Source of the DNA: Bacteroidota bacterium
Lineage (GTDB): Bacteria; Bacteroidota; Bacteroidia; AKYH767-A; OLB10
Length of the DNA stretch: 64,000 bases
NCBI GenBank assembly: GCA_016717325.1
Contig: JADKFV010000054.1
Location: forward strand, 62,001 to 126,000
Reading direction: 5' to 3'
Below, piece by piece: positions 1 through 9,271 of the stretch. Made by a program: the position numbers and the translations under genes. Positions within the stretch are counted from its first letter, which is position 1. Each line of letters starts with the position of its first letter. Below the pieces are notes generated by a model, which searched no databases, was not told the DNA's origin, and saw only the letters and a program-made list of their open reading frames with translations.

Positions 1-817
1 TAGAAATATTTTTCATGCGTTGCTGTTGAATAATGTGAAATAATCTGCGAGCGGCAAGGTGTAGCTTTTTTTCTTTGCTCGATTGTGTTGCAAGTGATTT
101 AATATTATCAAGTAATTCTATTACACCTTCGTTTTTCGATGCAATGGTTTTTTGTACAGGAATGATTTTATCTTTTCCATTTTCGTGCAACATGGTTACA
201 ATGTTTTTGTACATAATATCGGCCCCATCGCGGTCGCTTTTATTTATTACAAACATATCGGCAATTTCTACAATTCCCGATTTTAGGAGTTGCACATCAT
301 CGCCACCTTCGGGCACCATTACAAGAATAGTAACATCGGCAAGCGAGGCAATTTCAACTTCCGATTGCCCCACACCTACCGTTTCAATAATAATATAGTC
401 GAACTGTGCAGCACGCAACACATCGGCTACTTCAAACGTTTTTGCCGAGAGGCCACCAAGGTTACCACGTGTTGCCAATGAGCGGATATAAACATTTTTG
501 TTATCGTAATGTTGATTCATGCGTACACGGTCGCCAAGCAATGCCCCAGTATTGAAAGGCGATGTAGGGTCAACGGCAATCACGGCCACACGGCTATCGA
601 TGGCAAGCGATGTAAGCATAGCGTTGATAAGCGTGCTTTTACCGGCACCGGGCGAACCTGTAATACCAATAGTTTTTACCCTATTCGAAAATTTTAGTTG
701 TTGTAATATTTGCTCGTAACCCTCGGCATTATTTTCTACCCACGAAATAATACGTGCCAATGCACGGTTGTCTCCCGCCAGCATTTGTGTTATCCATATA
801 TTAAAATCGTTATTCAC
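1..817 (-). CDS. meaB: MeaB/ArgK-type G3E GTPase, partial (3' end outside window)
   Basis: This is a P-loop GTPase of the MeaB/ArgK family, which protects and reloads adenosylcobalamin-dependent methylmalonyl-CoA mutase in the cytoplasm. The reverse strand reads LAGDNRALARIISWVEN, then Walker A GSPGAGKST, AVIAVDPTSPF, the GGLSAKTFEV stretch, IIETVGVGQSEVEIA (switch region) and MFVINKSDRDGAD (the NKxD guanine-specificity motif). About 270 residues are visible and the C-terminus lies left of base 1. No ATG is in frame near the expected N-terminus. The frame stays open past 838, so I chose GTG at 817 (VNNDFNIW...); GTG at 838 or the internal ATG at 784 are alternatives. The mutase genes are not in view. 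Family assignment is secure and the start is not. Confidence 0.9.
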   Translation of the reverse strand, partial: MNNDFNIWITQMLAGDNRALARIISWVENNAEGYEQILQQLKFSNRVKTIGITGSPGAGKSTLINAMLTSLAIDSRVAVIAVDPTSPFNTGALLGDRVRMNQHYDNKNVYIRSLATRGNLGGLSAKTFEVADVLRAAQFDYIIIETVGVGQSEVEIASLADVTILVMVPEGGDDVQLLKSGIVEIADMFVINKSDRDGADIMYKNIVTMLHENGKDKIIPVQKTIASKNEGVIELLDNIKSLATQSSKEKKLHLAARRLFHIIQQQRMKNIS

Positions 818-960
818 CCGCCAATTTGTTTTGAACACTGTAAATTGCAAAACTTGTAAATAGACACCATCATTGCAAGCGGTATTAATTAAATATTTTG
901 CAAGTATTGCACAATGATTGTTACTGGTTATTCATTACTCGCTAATTTTGTAAATGATAC

Positions 961-1033
961 CAACGAATTACGAATTAAATACGCATACACGAATTTCGCA
1001 ATTCGTACATTCGAACCAATTCGTAATTCGTTG
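961..1033. repeat. REP-like palindromic element upstream of uvrC
   Basis: A perfect 16-base inverted repeat (arms 961-976 and 1018-1033, both made of ACGAATT/AATTCGT units) encloses a second small hairpin at 989-1006 (ACGAATT, loop TCGC, AATTCGT). There is no U-tract, so it does not look like a terminator. It sits in the 5' flank shared by the divergent meaB and uvrC genes. It resembles a repetitive extragenic palindrome, but I see no second full copy in this window. Confidence 0.6.
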
Positions 1034-1081
1034 ATGCCAAAAATAAAGGCCACATTTCAATCATAATATCGAAAATAAAAA

Positions 1082-2892
1082 ATGCCGGCACCAAACGAAT
1101 ACATACATCAATTATTAAAATCGTTACCCGATAGTCCGGGCGTGTATCAGTATTTCAATACCGATAAAGCTTTGATATACGTAGGCAAGGCCAAGAGTTT
1201 AAAAAAACGTGTGAGTAGTTATTTTAATAAGGAGGTACACGAAAATGCAAAAACCGCAGTAATGGTGCGGCACATTGTAGACATAAAATATATACTTACC
1301 GAAACAGAATTTGATGCGCTGTTGCTCGAAAATAATTTAATAAAAAAGCATCAGCCGCGATACAATGTTTTACTTAAAGATGATAAAACCTATCCGTGGA
1401 TAGTGCTGCGCAAAGAAAATTTCCCTCGAGTGTATTACACCCGCAACAAGGTGATAGATGGCAGTACCTACTTTGGGCCCTATGCTTCGGTAAAAATGAT
1501 AAACACTTTGCTCGATTTAATACATCAACTTTATAAATTACGTACATGCACTTTGAATCTAAGTTTAGAAAATATTGCCAAACAAAAATTTAAAGTATGT
1601 CTCGAATATCAAATTGGAAATTGCAAAGGCCCATGCGAAGCACATCAAAGCGAAACGGAGTACAATGAAAATATTGAGCAAATAAAACATATACTGAAAG
1701 GAAACATTCAAACGGTAATACAACATTTGACCGGAATGATGAATGCATTTGCACATGAATATAAATACGAAGAAGCCAATATTGTAAAAAATAAAATCGA
1801 GCTGCTCGAAGGGTTCAAAAGCAAATCGGTGGTAGTAAGCCCTTCCATACATAATGTGGATGTGATAACCATTGTATCGGAGCAATCATCGGCATTTGCC
1901 AACTATATGAAAATTATTAATGGCAGTATTATACAATCGCAAACTTTAGAAATAAAAAGAAGCTTGACGAAACCAACGAAGAGTTGATAGCACTTGCCAT
2001 TACCGAAATGCGTACACGGCATCAAAGCAATGCCAAAGAAATACTGGTAAATGTAATGCCCGATGTGGAAGTGGAAAGTGTAACTATTACAGCACCAAAA
2101 ATTGGCGATAAGCGACACCTTGTTTTGCTGAGTGAAAAAAATGCGCGATACTTTATGCGTGATAAACTGGAGCAATACGATAAGCTAAACCCCGACCATA
2201 AAGTAGAAAGGCTGCTCACAAAAATGAAAGACGATTTGCGGCTGCCAGTGTTGCCACATCATATCGAGTGTTTCGATAATTCGAATTTTCAAGGTACCAA
2301 TGCTGTGGGTGCAATGAGTGTATTTAAAGATGGCCGTGCATCGAAAAAAGATTACCGCCATTTTAATATCGAAACGGTTGAAGGGCCCGATGATTTTGCT
2401 TCGATGCGCGAAGTTATTTTTCGCAGATACTCGCGCCTGCTCGAAGAGCAACAACCTCTCCCTCAGCTTATAATTATTGATGGTGGCAAAGGGCAATTGA
2501 GTGCAGCACTTAGTAGTTTAGAAAAATTAAATCTCCGTGGTAAAATTGGTATTATTGGCATCGCAAAAAAACTGGAAGAGATTTTTTATCCCGATGATCC
2601 GTTGCCATTATACTTAGATAAAAAAAGTGATACTTTGCGCATCATTCAGCAATTGCGCGATGAAGTGCATAGGTTTGGAATTACACATCACCGCAACAAA
2701 CGCAGCAAGGCATTTATAAAAAGTGAACTGGAAAATATTAAAGGTATAGGAAAAAATACTGCTGCAGCATTGATACAAGAATACAAATCGGTAAAGAAAA
2801 TTAAAGAAGCTACGCTCGAACAACTTACCGCATCGTTGGGCCCGGCAAAAGCAAAAATACTGGCAAACTATTTTAATCAAACACAAAAATAA
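1082..2892 (+). CDS. uvrC: Excinuclease ABC subunit C, interrupted by a one-base frameshift
   Basis: UvrC makes the dual incisions in nucleotide excision repair with UvrA and UvrB. The first part (1082 to about 1954) has the GIY-YIG nuclease start (LPDSPGVYQYF, IYVGKAKSLKKRV), the cysteine cluster CLEYQIGNCKGPC and a UVR-like segment. The second part (to 2892) has the RNase H-like C-terminal nuclease (IECFDNSNFQGTNAVGAMSVF, IIDGGKGQLSAA) and a tandem helix-hairpin-helix (ENIKGIGKNTAAALI). The frames join if the A run at 1954-1958 had six A instead of five, restoring LEIKKKLDETNEELIALA and a normal ~603-residue protein. As written, the first frame stops at 1987. Sequencing error is the simplest reading; a recent mutation or -1 slippage at the A run is possible. 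It is followed after 12 bases by the next gene. Confidence 0.9.
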
Positions 2893-2904
2893 TTTATATA
2901 CAAA

Positions 2905-4266
2905 ATGTTGAACAAACTAAAATTTCGCAAGGCGGAGAAAAAAACCAAAGCGCTTCTCACTGTAATATTATTGTTCGTTGGGATGCAAATTTCCCAGGCG
3001 CAGTACACCGATTCCACAAAAACATATGTTGCACAAAAATTTCTCGGCAACCTCAGCAGTGGCGATTTTGGTGGTGCCGTGCGCTCATTCAGTTGGGACC
3101 TTGCCGGCACGCTCAATCAGTATTGGTTAAAGGTAATATGGGAAAGTGTGCAAAAACAAAACGGAAAATATATGGGATGTTACAATACGTATACAGACAG
3201 GGTTACAGATGAGGTTTTGATTTATCAGGAATGCCGCTTCGAACAAATTGATAAGCAACTGAAACTTGTTTTTGATAAAGAGAACAAAATAAAATCGATA
3301 CACTTTGTGCCGGCACGGCCAACGGTGATGTACGAAATACCAACCTATGTCGACTTATCGTTTATGGTTGAAACCGATGTTACCATTCGCAGTGGAAAAT
3401 ATAATTTGCAGGCAACATTTAGTTATCCTATGAATGGCACGCACTTTCCTACAATTGTAATGGTGGCAGGCGAAGGCCCGTGCGATATGGATGTAAGCAA
3501 GGGGCCAAACAAATTTTTCAAAGACCTTGCATGTGGCTTTGCCATGAATGGTATTGCCTCGTTGCGTTTCAATAAACGCACGTATCAATATCCCGAAGTG
3601 AACGATGCACCCCTCACAGGTTTTACTCCAAACGAAGAAATTATAGAAGATGCTATTGCTGCCGTACGTTCAGCAAAATCTATTTTGGCAGTAGATACCA
3701 CACGTGTTTTTTTATTGGGACATGGGTTGGGCGCACATCTACTTCCGCTTATTGCACAGACTACAAAACCCAAAGGCATGATGCTGATAGGTGCGCCCGG
3801 CCTGCCTTACGAAGACGTGGTATATAACACACAAACCTATATCAACAACATTGCCGGCACATCTAATCTCGAAATACAAGACCTTGTATCTTTGAAAGAA
3901 CGTGTTGACAGCGTAAAGTTACTTAACGATAGTTCGGACTTTGCACCATACGAATTGCCACTCGAAATGCCTGTGAGCTATTGGATGTTTCTTAAAAATT
4001 ACAATGCCGTGAAAACTGCTGCAGCACTATACCTGCCAATGTTTTTTATTTATGGCGGGCGCGATTTTCAAACTACAACTGCCGATATGGAAGTGTGGAA
4101 AAAAGCCATGGCAAATAAAAATAACGTGCAATTTAAATTTTACGAAAACCTCAATTACTATCTCCACTTTGGCGATAAGCCAAGCACACCCGATGAGTAC
4201 ATACAGAAAAAGCAAGCCAGCAAAGTTGCCATTGATGAGATGAGTAAGTTTGTGATGGGGAAGTAG
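2905..4266 (+). CDS. Secreted DUF3887 plus alpha/beta hydrolase-like protein, catalytic serine missing
   Basis: This is a 453-residue exported protein. A signal peptide (residues ~17-33, ending ISQAQ) is followed by an N-terminal domain like DUF3887 (YVAQKFLGNLSSGDFGGAV...) and an alpha/beta hydrolase fold (FPTIVMVAGEGPCDMD, RVFLLGHGLGAHLLPLIA, FFIYGGRDFQ). In this family the nucleophile elbow is normally GHSxG; here it is GHGLG, with glycine in the serine position. The usual LNH near the C-terminus, which supplies the catalytic histidine, reads LNYYLHFG. Serine hydrolase activity is therefore doubtful, and the protein may be a pseudoenzyme. It starts 12 bases after uvrC and may be cotranscribed, with no obvious functional link. 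Confidence 0.8.
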   Translation: MLNKLKFRKAEKKTKALLTVILLFVGMQISQAQYTDSTKTYVAQKFLGNLSSGDFGGAVRSFSWDLAGTLNQYWLKVIWESVQKQNGKYMGCYNTYTDRVTDEVLIYQECRFEQIDKQLKLVFDKENKIKSIHFVPARPTVMYEIPTYVDLSFMVETDVTIRSGKYNLQATFSYPMNGTHFPTIVMVAGEGPCDMDVSKGPNKFFKDLACGFAMNGIASLRFNKRTYQYPEVNDAPLTGFTPNEEIIEDAIAAVRSAKSILAVDTTRVFLLGHGLGAHLLPLIAQTTKPKGMMLIGAPGLPYEDVVYNTQTYINNIAGTSNLEIQDLVSLKERVDSVKLLNDSSDFAPYELPLEMPVSYWMFLKNYNAVKTAAALYLPMFFIYGGRDFQTTTADMEVWKKAMANKNNVQFKFYENLNYYLHFGDKPSTPDEYIQKKQASKVAIDEMSKFVMGK

Positions 4267-4530
4267 TTTTCTGTCTTTTATTATCATCTGAATTTACACT
4301 ATCAGGAGATTGATGTATTGTTTGCAAAAAAATACGTGACTAATTCTTGCTTCTCCACTTTAAAGATTTTCCACTGCAACACGCGCAGTGTTTTTAAAAA
4401 CATGCTCGTAATTTATCCCAATACAATTTTTTATTCCTATCGAACACAAGTATCCATAATAAACCTTGCACATTCCAATTTCATTGCTAATCTTTGGCAA
4501 TAATGTTATTATGTTTTATATTAAATACGC
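4267..4530. other. Gene-free stretch before the relic and the beta-helix gene
   Basis: I see no convincing gene, RNA or terminator hairpin here. Short open frames have no recognisable content. The downstream part passes directly into the gene relic at 4531-4636. Confidence 0.5.
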
Positions 4531-4636
4531 TTTACCCAAAACATAAATGCTGCAAATTGGCCCGCAGGCCTTTATTTAATTAAATTAAAAACAGAAAAAG
4601 AAAAAATAGCATGCAAGGTTGCAAAATATTAGTGGG
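4531..4636 (+). pseudogene. Relic 3' end of a T9SS cargo gene
   Basis: These ~106 bases align closely with the last ~100 bases of the gene ending at 9091. Both read TTTACCCAAAACATAAATGC, and the translations are INAANWPAGLYLIKLKTEKE here and INATNWPAGLYLIELKTENE there, followed by KIACKV-KY and a TAG stop. Nothing upstream continues the frame. This is the orphan tail of a type A sorting domain, left by deletion or copied by recombination. The ATG assigned to the next gene lies inside this tail in another frame. Confidence 0.75.
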
Positions 4637-7538
4637 TTTGATGTTGCCAGTGTTGCTTGTAGGGCAGACGCCAACGGTAGGTCAATATAAAAACATGCGC
4701 GCTAAAAAGCCATTGTCTTTTTTGAATTTTAATTCTTCAATTGGTGTGCCCCAATGTGCAAATTTTAGTTATGTATGTCGCAATGTGCATTTACCCTCCA
4801 TCACCCAAACCCCCGATGTGCCGCTGTGTGCCGACCAGTATAACACAGCAACGCTTACAGCAAATACAACATGCCCACCACTTAGTTATGCCTGGAATAC
4901 CGGTGCTGCAACATCAGCCATAAATGTAAACTTAGCCGGTACGTATACTGTTACAGTTACCTACCAATGTGGATACACAGCGTCCGCCACACAACAAGTG
5001 TATAATTGTTGCAATGGCACTTTCAGGATTGATGGGCCATATGAAAAGCTAAGCGATCTTGTTTTAAATAACAATATTGGCTTTTTAACTACAGTTGGCA
5101 GCAATGCATACATGACAAATGTATTTGATTGTTCGAACCCCGCTGACCCTCATCAAACACTGGCAATTAATGGACGATTAATTGTAGACATGAATCTTGA
5201 ACTGCAGGGCATGGAAATACTCATGGGACCCAACTCGGAAATTGTAGTTAAAAATGGATTCTTGTTAAAAAACAATGGCCCTTCTCAGCCACAAATTTGC
5301 AACTACTTGCATGGCTGTGATGAATACATGTGGCAAGGAATAATATTAGAAGGTTCAACTGCCAACAACGATGCGTTGCAATTTAAAATTATGCCAGTTT
5401 ACATAGAAGATGCCAAGCAAGCAATCCGTGCCGATAACAATGCTAAGTTTACAGTTAACAATGTCCTATTTAATAAAAACAATGTGAGTGTGCATATAAC
5501 CCCAAATGGCAACTTGGCAAACAACAGCACCATTACCAATTGCAAAATACAATGCAACACTTGGAGTTCTTATACACCCCAAACATGCTTACAGCCTTAC
5601 CTTGGTAAGCGCAGCTATGCCGGTGTAAAAGCAAACAATATTTTGAGCATGACCATAGGCGATGAATTTAATTTGAACAATAAAAATTATTTTCGCAATC
5701 AAGATACCGGCATTGTGGTAATAAATAGTGCTGCCGATATTTACAACAACACTTTTATTGATGCTACATTAAACGACCCCTTGGACCAGGGCCTGGAGAA
5801 TGGAATTGGTGTGAGCGCTGTTGGAAGTAAAATAAAAACTTCAACTATTAATATTGGTAAAAATGGAATAGGTGCAAACTCCTTTTCTAATTTATGGTGT
5901 GGTGTGCGTTCAAAATTATTTACCGAACAAAACATAAAGTACAATAATTTTATGGGCATTGGCTATGGCATATTTATATCGAGCCATAGAAACATGAAAA
6001 TAGAGATAAATAATAATACGATGCAAAATTTTTATGCCGGCATTTTTGGTGGCGATATGGTAACGGCAGATTACTGTAAAGTACACAGTAATAATTTGTA
6101 TCAAAATTTTGCATCGGGCTTTGTGGGTATAAGACTTGGTTCTTCGCTCGATAGATTTTTGGATTGTGAAATTTACGACAATACCATAGCATCGTGCCGA
6201 TATGGAATAAATGTTTTGAATACTGCACGTGCACGCATAAACAACAACACAATAAATATTACTGTGACACCAAATACAAATATGGCCGAGCATGTGGGCA
6301 TACGCGGGCAAAACATCACCACGGCCGATGCTGTTTCCAATACCATAAATTGGCTTACACATCCTACTTCAACAAATGACATGATTAATTACGCTACGAA
6401 AGTGAAAGGCTTACAATTTAATACATGCGCAAATGGTAGTATATCTTTCAATCATACACATTGGTGTGGTGCCGGGTTCGAGGCCATTTTCAATTGCCCT
6501 CAATTAGAATTTACCTGCAACGATAATAACGATTGTTTCAATGGTTTTTATCTCACCGGTGCAACATTACCAAATATGATTAAGCTCAACGGTAACGATG
6601 CGGCTAATGCAAATACATGGAATAATAATATTAGCCAATTTAATATTGATTGGCCAATGTTCAATCCACCTAACATTATTGATTGGTATTATGTCCAGGC
6701 AATTACGAATAGTGAACCTTTTCCAAGAGATCCGTTGATTGTTAAACCAAAGATAATTTCAAATGGAGTTGATTGCTCCAATATTCCCGATGGCGGTTTG
6801 GCAAATACAGTTGAACGAATAATCAATGACAGCATCAATTACGAAAGCTTTACCGAAGAAAATAGATTTGCCGAAGATGAGTTTGCTTATGATAGATTGC
6901 AAAAAGACAGCGCACTTGCCGCTACTATTGATAGTGTATTAGCACATCAATTTCGCTATGCAATGGATAGCAACACCATAGGTCAATTTTATCAAGTGCA
7001 ACAGGCAATAGCCAACGAAGATTATGCATCAGCTTATAACCTCAATGCACAAGTAAGCGACTCACGCATGGTGGCAGTTAATAAGCAAATAGTAAACGAA
7101 ATATACTTGCGCACCATTGCATTAGACAAACCATTGGAAGCCGAAGATAAAATAACCTTGATGGACATTGCCACATTGTTGAGTTTGGCCGGTGGCGAGG
7201 GTACATTTTGGGCACGCGAAATATTGGGTGTAGATTTTGAAGATTTACTCAGCAGCTATTTGCGCACCACACAAACTACTGTGTACAACGACAACCTGAA
7301 TGCACAAGTAAAACTAATGCCCAACCCAACCAATGGCAAGGTAATATTAAATGCCAGCCTACCCATAAACTCTGTTACGCTATACAATAGCATGCAACAA
7401 GAAGTAACAACACCACAATTATTAATGGACGATAAAAACATGGAGCTCGACTTATCGGCTATGGATAATGGTGTGTTTTATTTAAAAGTGGTATTTGCCA
7501 CGCAGGTGAAATATTATACCGTTGTGGTTACACACTAA
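4611..7538 (+). CDS. Large beta-helix surface protein with T9SS type A sorting domain
   Basis: A 975-residue predicted secreted protein. After a short hydrophobic N-terminus there is an Ig/PKD-like module (residues ~65-130, YAWNTGAATSAINV, GTYTVTVTYQCG). A long Asn-rich right-handed beta-helix region follows (~200-680, repeats such as INNNTMQNFYAGIFGG and IYDNTIASCRYGINVL), typical of NosD/Pbh1-type folds. The C-terminus is a sorting domain (KLMPNPTNGKVILNAS ... MDNGVFYLKVVF). The ATG at 4611 falls inside the relic tail of another gene, so the N-terminus MQGCKILVGL is read from that tail out of frame. ATG 4641 (MLPVLLVGQ) is an alternative start. The ligand is unknown; a surface adhesin or glycan-associated role is inference. 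A strong terminator follows. Confidence 0.85.
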   Translation: MQGCKILVGLMLPVLLVGQTPTVGQYKNMRAKKPLSFLNFNSSIGVPQCANFSYVCRNVHLPSITQTPDVPLCADQYNTATLTANTTCPPLSYAWNTGAATSAINVNLAGTYTVTVTYQCGYTASATQQVYNCCNGTFRIDGPYEKLSDLVLNNNIGFLTTVGSNAYMTNVFDCSNPADPHQTLAINGRLIVDMNLELQGMEILMGPNSEIVVKNGFLLKNNGPSQPQICNYLHGCDEYMWQGIILEGSTANNDALQFKIMPVYIEDAKQAIRADNNAKFTVNNVLFNKNNVSVHITPNGNLANNSTITNCKIQCNTWSSYTPQTCLQPYLGKRSYAGVKANNILSMTIGDEFNLNNKNYFRNQDTGIVVINSAADIYNNTFIDATLNDPLDQGLENGIGVSAVGSKIKTSTINIGKNGIGANSFSNLWCGVRSKLFTEQNIKYNNFMGIGYGIFISSHRNMKIEINNNTMQNFYAGIFGGDMVTADYCKVHSNNLYQNFASGFVGIRLGSSLDRFLDCEIYDNTIASCRYGINVLNTARARINNNTINITVTPNTNMAEHVGIRGQNITTADAVSNTINWLTHPTSTNDMINYATKVKGLQFNTCANGSISFNHTHWCGAGFEAIFNCPQLEFTCNDNNDCFNGFYLTGATLPNMIKLNGNDAANANTWNNNISQFNIDWPMFNPPNIIDWYYVQAITNSEPFPRDPLIVKPKIISNGVDCSNIPDGGLANTVERIINDSINYESFTEENRFAEDEFAYDRLQKDSALAATIDSVLAHQFRYAMDSNTIGQFYQVQQAIANEDYASAYNLNAQVSDSRMVAVNKQIVNEIYLRTIALDKPLEAEDKITLMDIATLLSLAGGEGTFWAREILGVDFEDLLSSYLRTTQTTVYNDNLNAQVKLMPNPTNGKVILNASLPINSVTLYNSMQQEVTTPQLLMDDKNMELDLSAMDNGVFYLKVVFATQVKYYTVVVTH

Positions 7539-7549
7539 TCAATATTTGT

Positions 7550-7586
7550 AAAGCAAGTCAAGTTAATAATTACTTGACTTGCTTTT
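7550..7586 (+). terminator. Intrinsic terminator after the beta-helix gene
   Basis: A perfect 13-base stem (AAAGCAAGTCAAG at 7550-7562 with CTTGACTTGCTTT at 7573-7585) closes a 10-base loop and is followed by TATAAA. It lies 12 bases after the stop at 7538 and just ahead of the next start. Confidence 0.8.
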
Positions 7587-7599
7587 ATAAAATCAAATT

Positions 7600-9091
7600 A
7601 TGAAAATATATTTTGTTTTTTATTTTATTGTTGAATGTAAATGCCTACAGCCAAGGCCGCAATGCTAATTGGGTATTTGGTGATAGTGCAGGTATTCATT
7701 TCGATGGTATGAATGTACCAACTACTTTTCATTCAACTTGTGTAAGCGATGGTGAATCTGCAACCATTAGTGATACGTTGGGTAATCTGCTTTTTTTTGT
7801 ACATGGTATTTCACTATATTCTCAACCAAATACAAAAATTATTGATAATAATTTTATCATGATGCAAAATGGTGACTCAATAATTGGAGACAATACCTAT
7901 AATTCAGACATTATAATACCCGTGCCGTTAAATGATTCTTTATATTATCATATATCTTGCGTTTCAACAAGCAGTGCTGTCCATTATACTGTAATAAGAA
8001 AGAATAATTTTCAAACTAACGGAGTAGTAATTTCAAAAAACAATTTATTGTTAAGTAGAACCCTTTCTGATTGTTTAAATGCAGTAAGACATGGGAATGG
8101 CCGCGATTGGTGGATAATCACTCGACTTGGAGCAATTATACCTAATGATACTTTTTTTGTTTGGCTATTGGAACCGAATGGAATATCTGGGCCTTACAAA
8201 CAACACGCAGGGATTAGCAAACCTGATGGCATACAAAGAAGCACCTTTAATAACGATGGCTCCCAATTTACAGAAGTATCATACTCCGGCAAAATAGAAG
8301 AGTTTAATTTTGACAGATGCACAGGAACAATAACGTCTAACAGGATTATCAGAAATCCATTTTTTGGGAGTTACCTTACTTTTTGGCATGTTACATACTC
8401 AAGCAAAGGCAAGTATTTATATGTATCGCATTATAATATCAACACAGATAGTTCATTTATTTTTCAATTAGACATGGACTTACAAGACCCTTGGCTCAAT
8501 CGTGATACAATTTGGGCTATAACCCCTTGGCAAGGACCTTTTTTAAAATTAGGTCCAGATAAGAGAATATATGTGGCTCATGCCGATATTAAATATTCAT
8601 TTCCATATTATCCATATCCTTCTAATTATTTTACAAACAAAATAACACACTTAGGCGTAATCAACCAACCCGATAGCCCTGCAGTGAGTTGCGATTTTCA
8701 GCCTTATAGTTTTTACCTTGGCCCCAATGCCCGCACCTACACAGGCACAAGCAACCTGCCCGATTATAATTTGGGCCCACTTGTGGGGAGCGGGTGTGAT
8801 ACGCTAAGCCTCCCCAACCCCTCCCAAGGAGGGGCTTTAGGAACAATGAGCGCATACTATCACCATGATTGGCAAACCATATTTGTAAATGCCCAAAACC
8901 TAAAAGGTCAAAATGTAACCATAAGTGTATACGATGGATTGGGAAGTTTGAAGTTGAAAGTTGAAAGTTTGAAGGCGGTGGGTGGATATTTTACCCAAAA
9001 CATAAATGCTACAAATTGGCCCGCAGGACTTTATTTAATAGAACTAAAAACCGAAAATGAAAAAATAGCTTGCAAGGTTGTAAAATATTAG
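7600..9091 (+). CDS. T9SS type A surface protein (paralogue of 41733 gene), frame disrupted in signal peptide
   Basis: A protein of about 496 residues resembling a beta-propeller, starting NANWVFGDSAGIHFDG. The conserved features NAVRHGNGRDWWIITR, DFQPYSFYLG and YNLGPLVGSGCDTL are shared with the gene at 41733. A sorting domain ends it (INATNWPAGLYLIEL). From ATG 7600 the frame is lost; deleting one T from the T6 run at 7616-7621 gives the signal peptide MKIYFVFILLLNVNAYSQ joined to the long frame, which otherwise begins only at TTG 7613. Between core and sorting domain it encodes an in-frame GC-rich palindrome (8806-8838) and a TTGAAAG-type simple repeat (8941-8975). Function unknown; surface location is inferred from the sorting domain. 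Confidence 0.85.
8806..8838. repeat. REP-like palindrome embedded in coding sequence
   Basis: A GC-rich palindrome in an AT-rich gene: CCCCTCC (8818-8824), loop CAA, GGAGGGG (8828-8834), flanked by AAGCC (8806-8810) and GGCTT (8833-8837). It is translated in frame as SLPNPSQGGAL just before the sorting domain. The paralogue at 41733 has a related but different palindrome at the same place (42971-43003), which suggests insertion of a mobile repeat rather than ancestral coding sequence. Confidence 0.7.
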
Positions 9092-9271
9092 TGGGGCTTT
9101 TTTATTTTTTCTGCAAACAATTTCAAATCTATTTGTTTAGTATTTCATCGCTTAAGGCATTTTACTGGCTGTGTGTTTTTGGCACTTTTCCTTTTCAAAA
9201 CATTGCAATTTTTTTTGTAGTATTTAACAAGGGATATTTTTTAGCTTTATATTTACAAAAATAATTGCAGT

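Noticed and set aside
1949..1963. Programmed -1 frameshift in uvrC
   Set aside because: The A5G context is a weak slippery site, has no evident stimulatory hairpin, and five other genes have similar one-base breaks of both signs. Error or mutation is simpler.
4318..4503. 61-codon plus-strand frame in the gap before the beta-helix gene
   Set aside because: No hydrophobic signal, no domain, and AT-rich composition consistent with chance.
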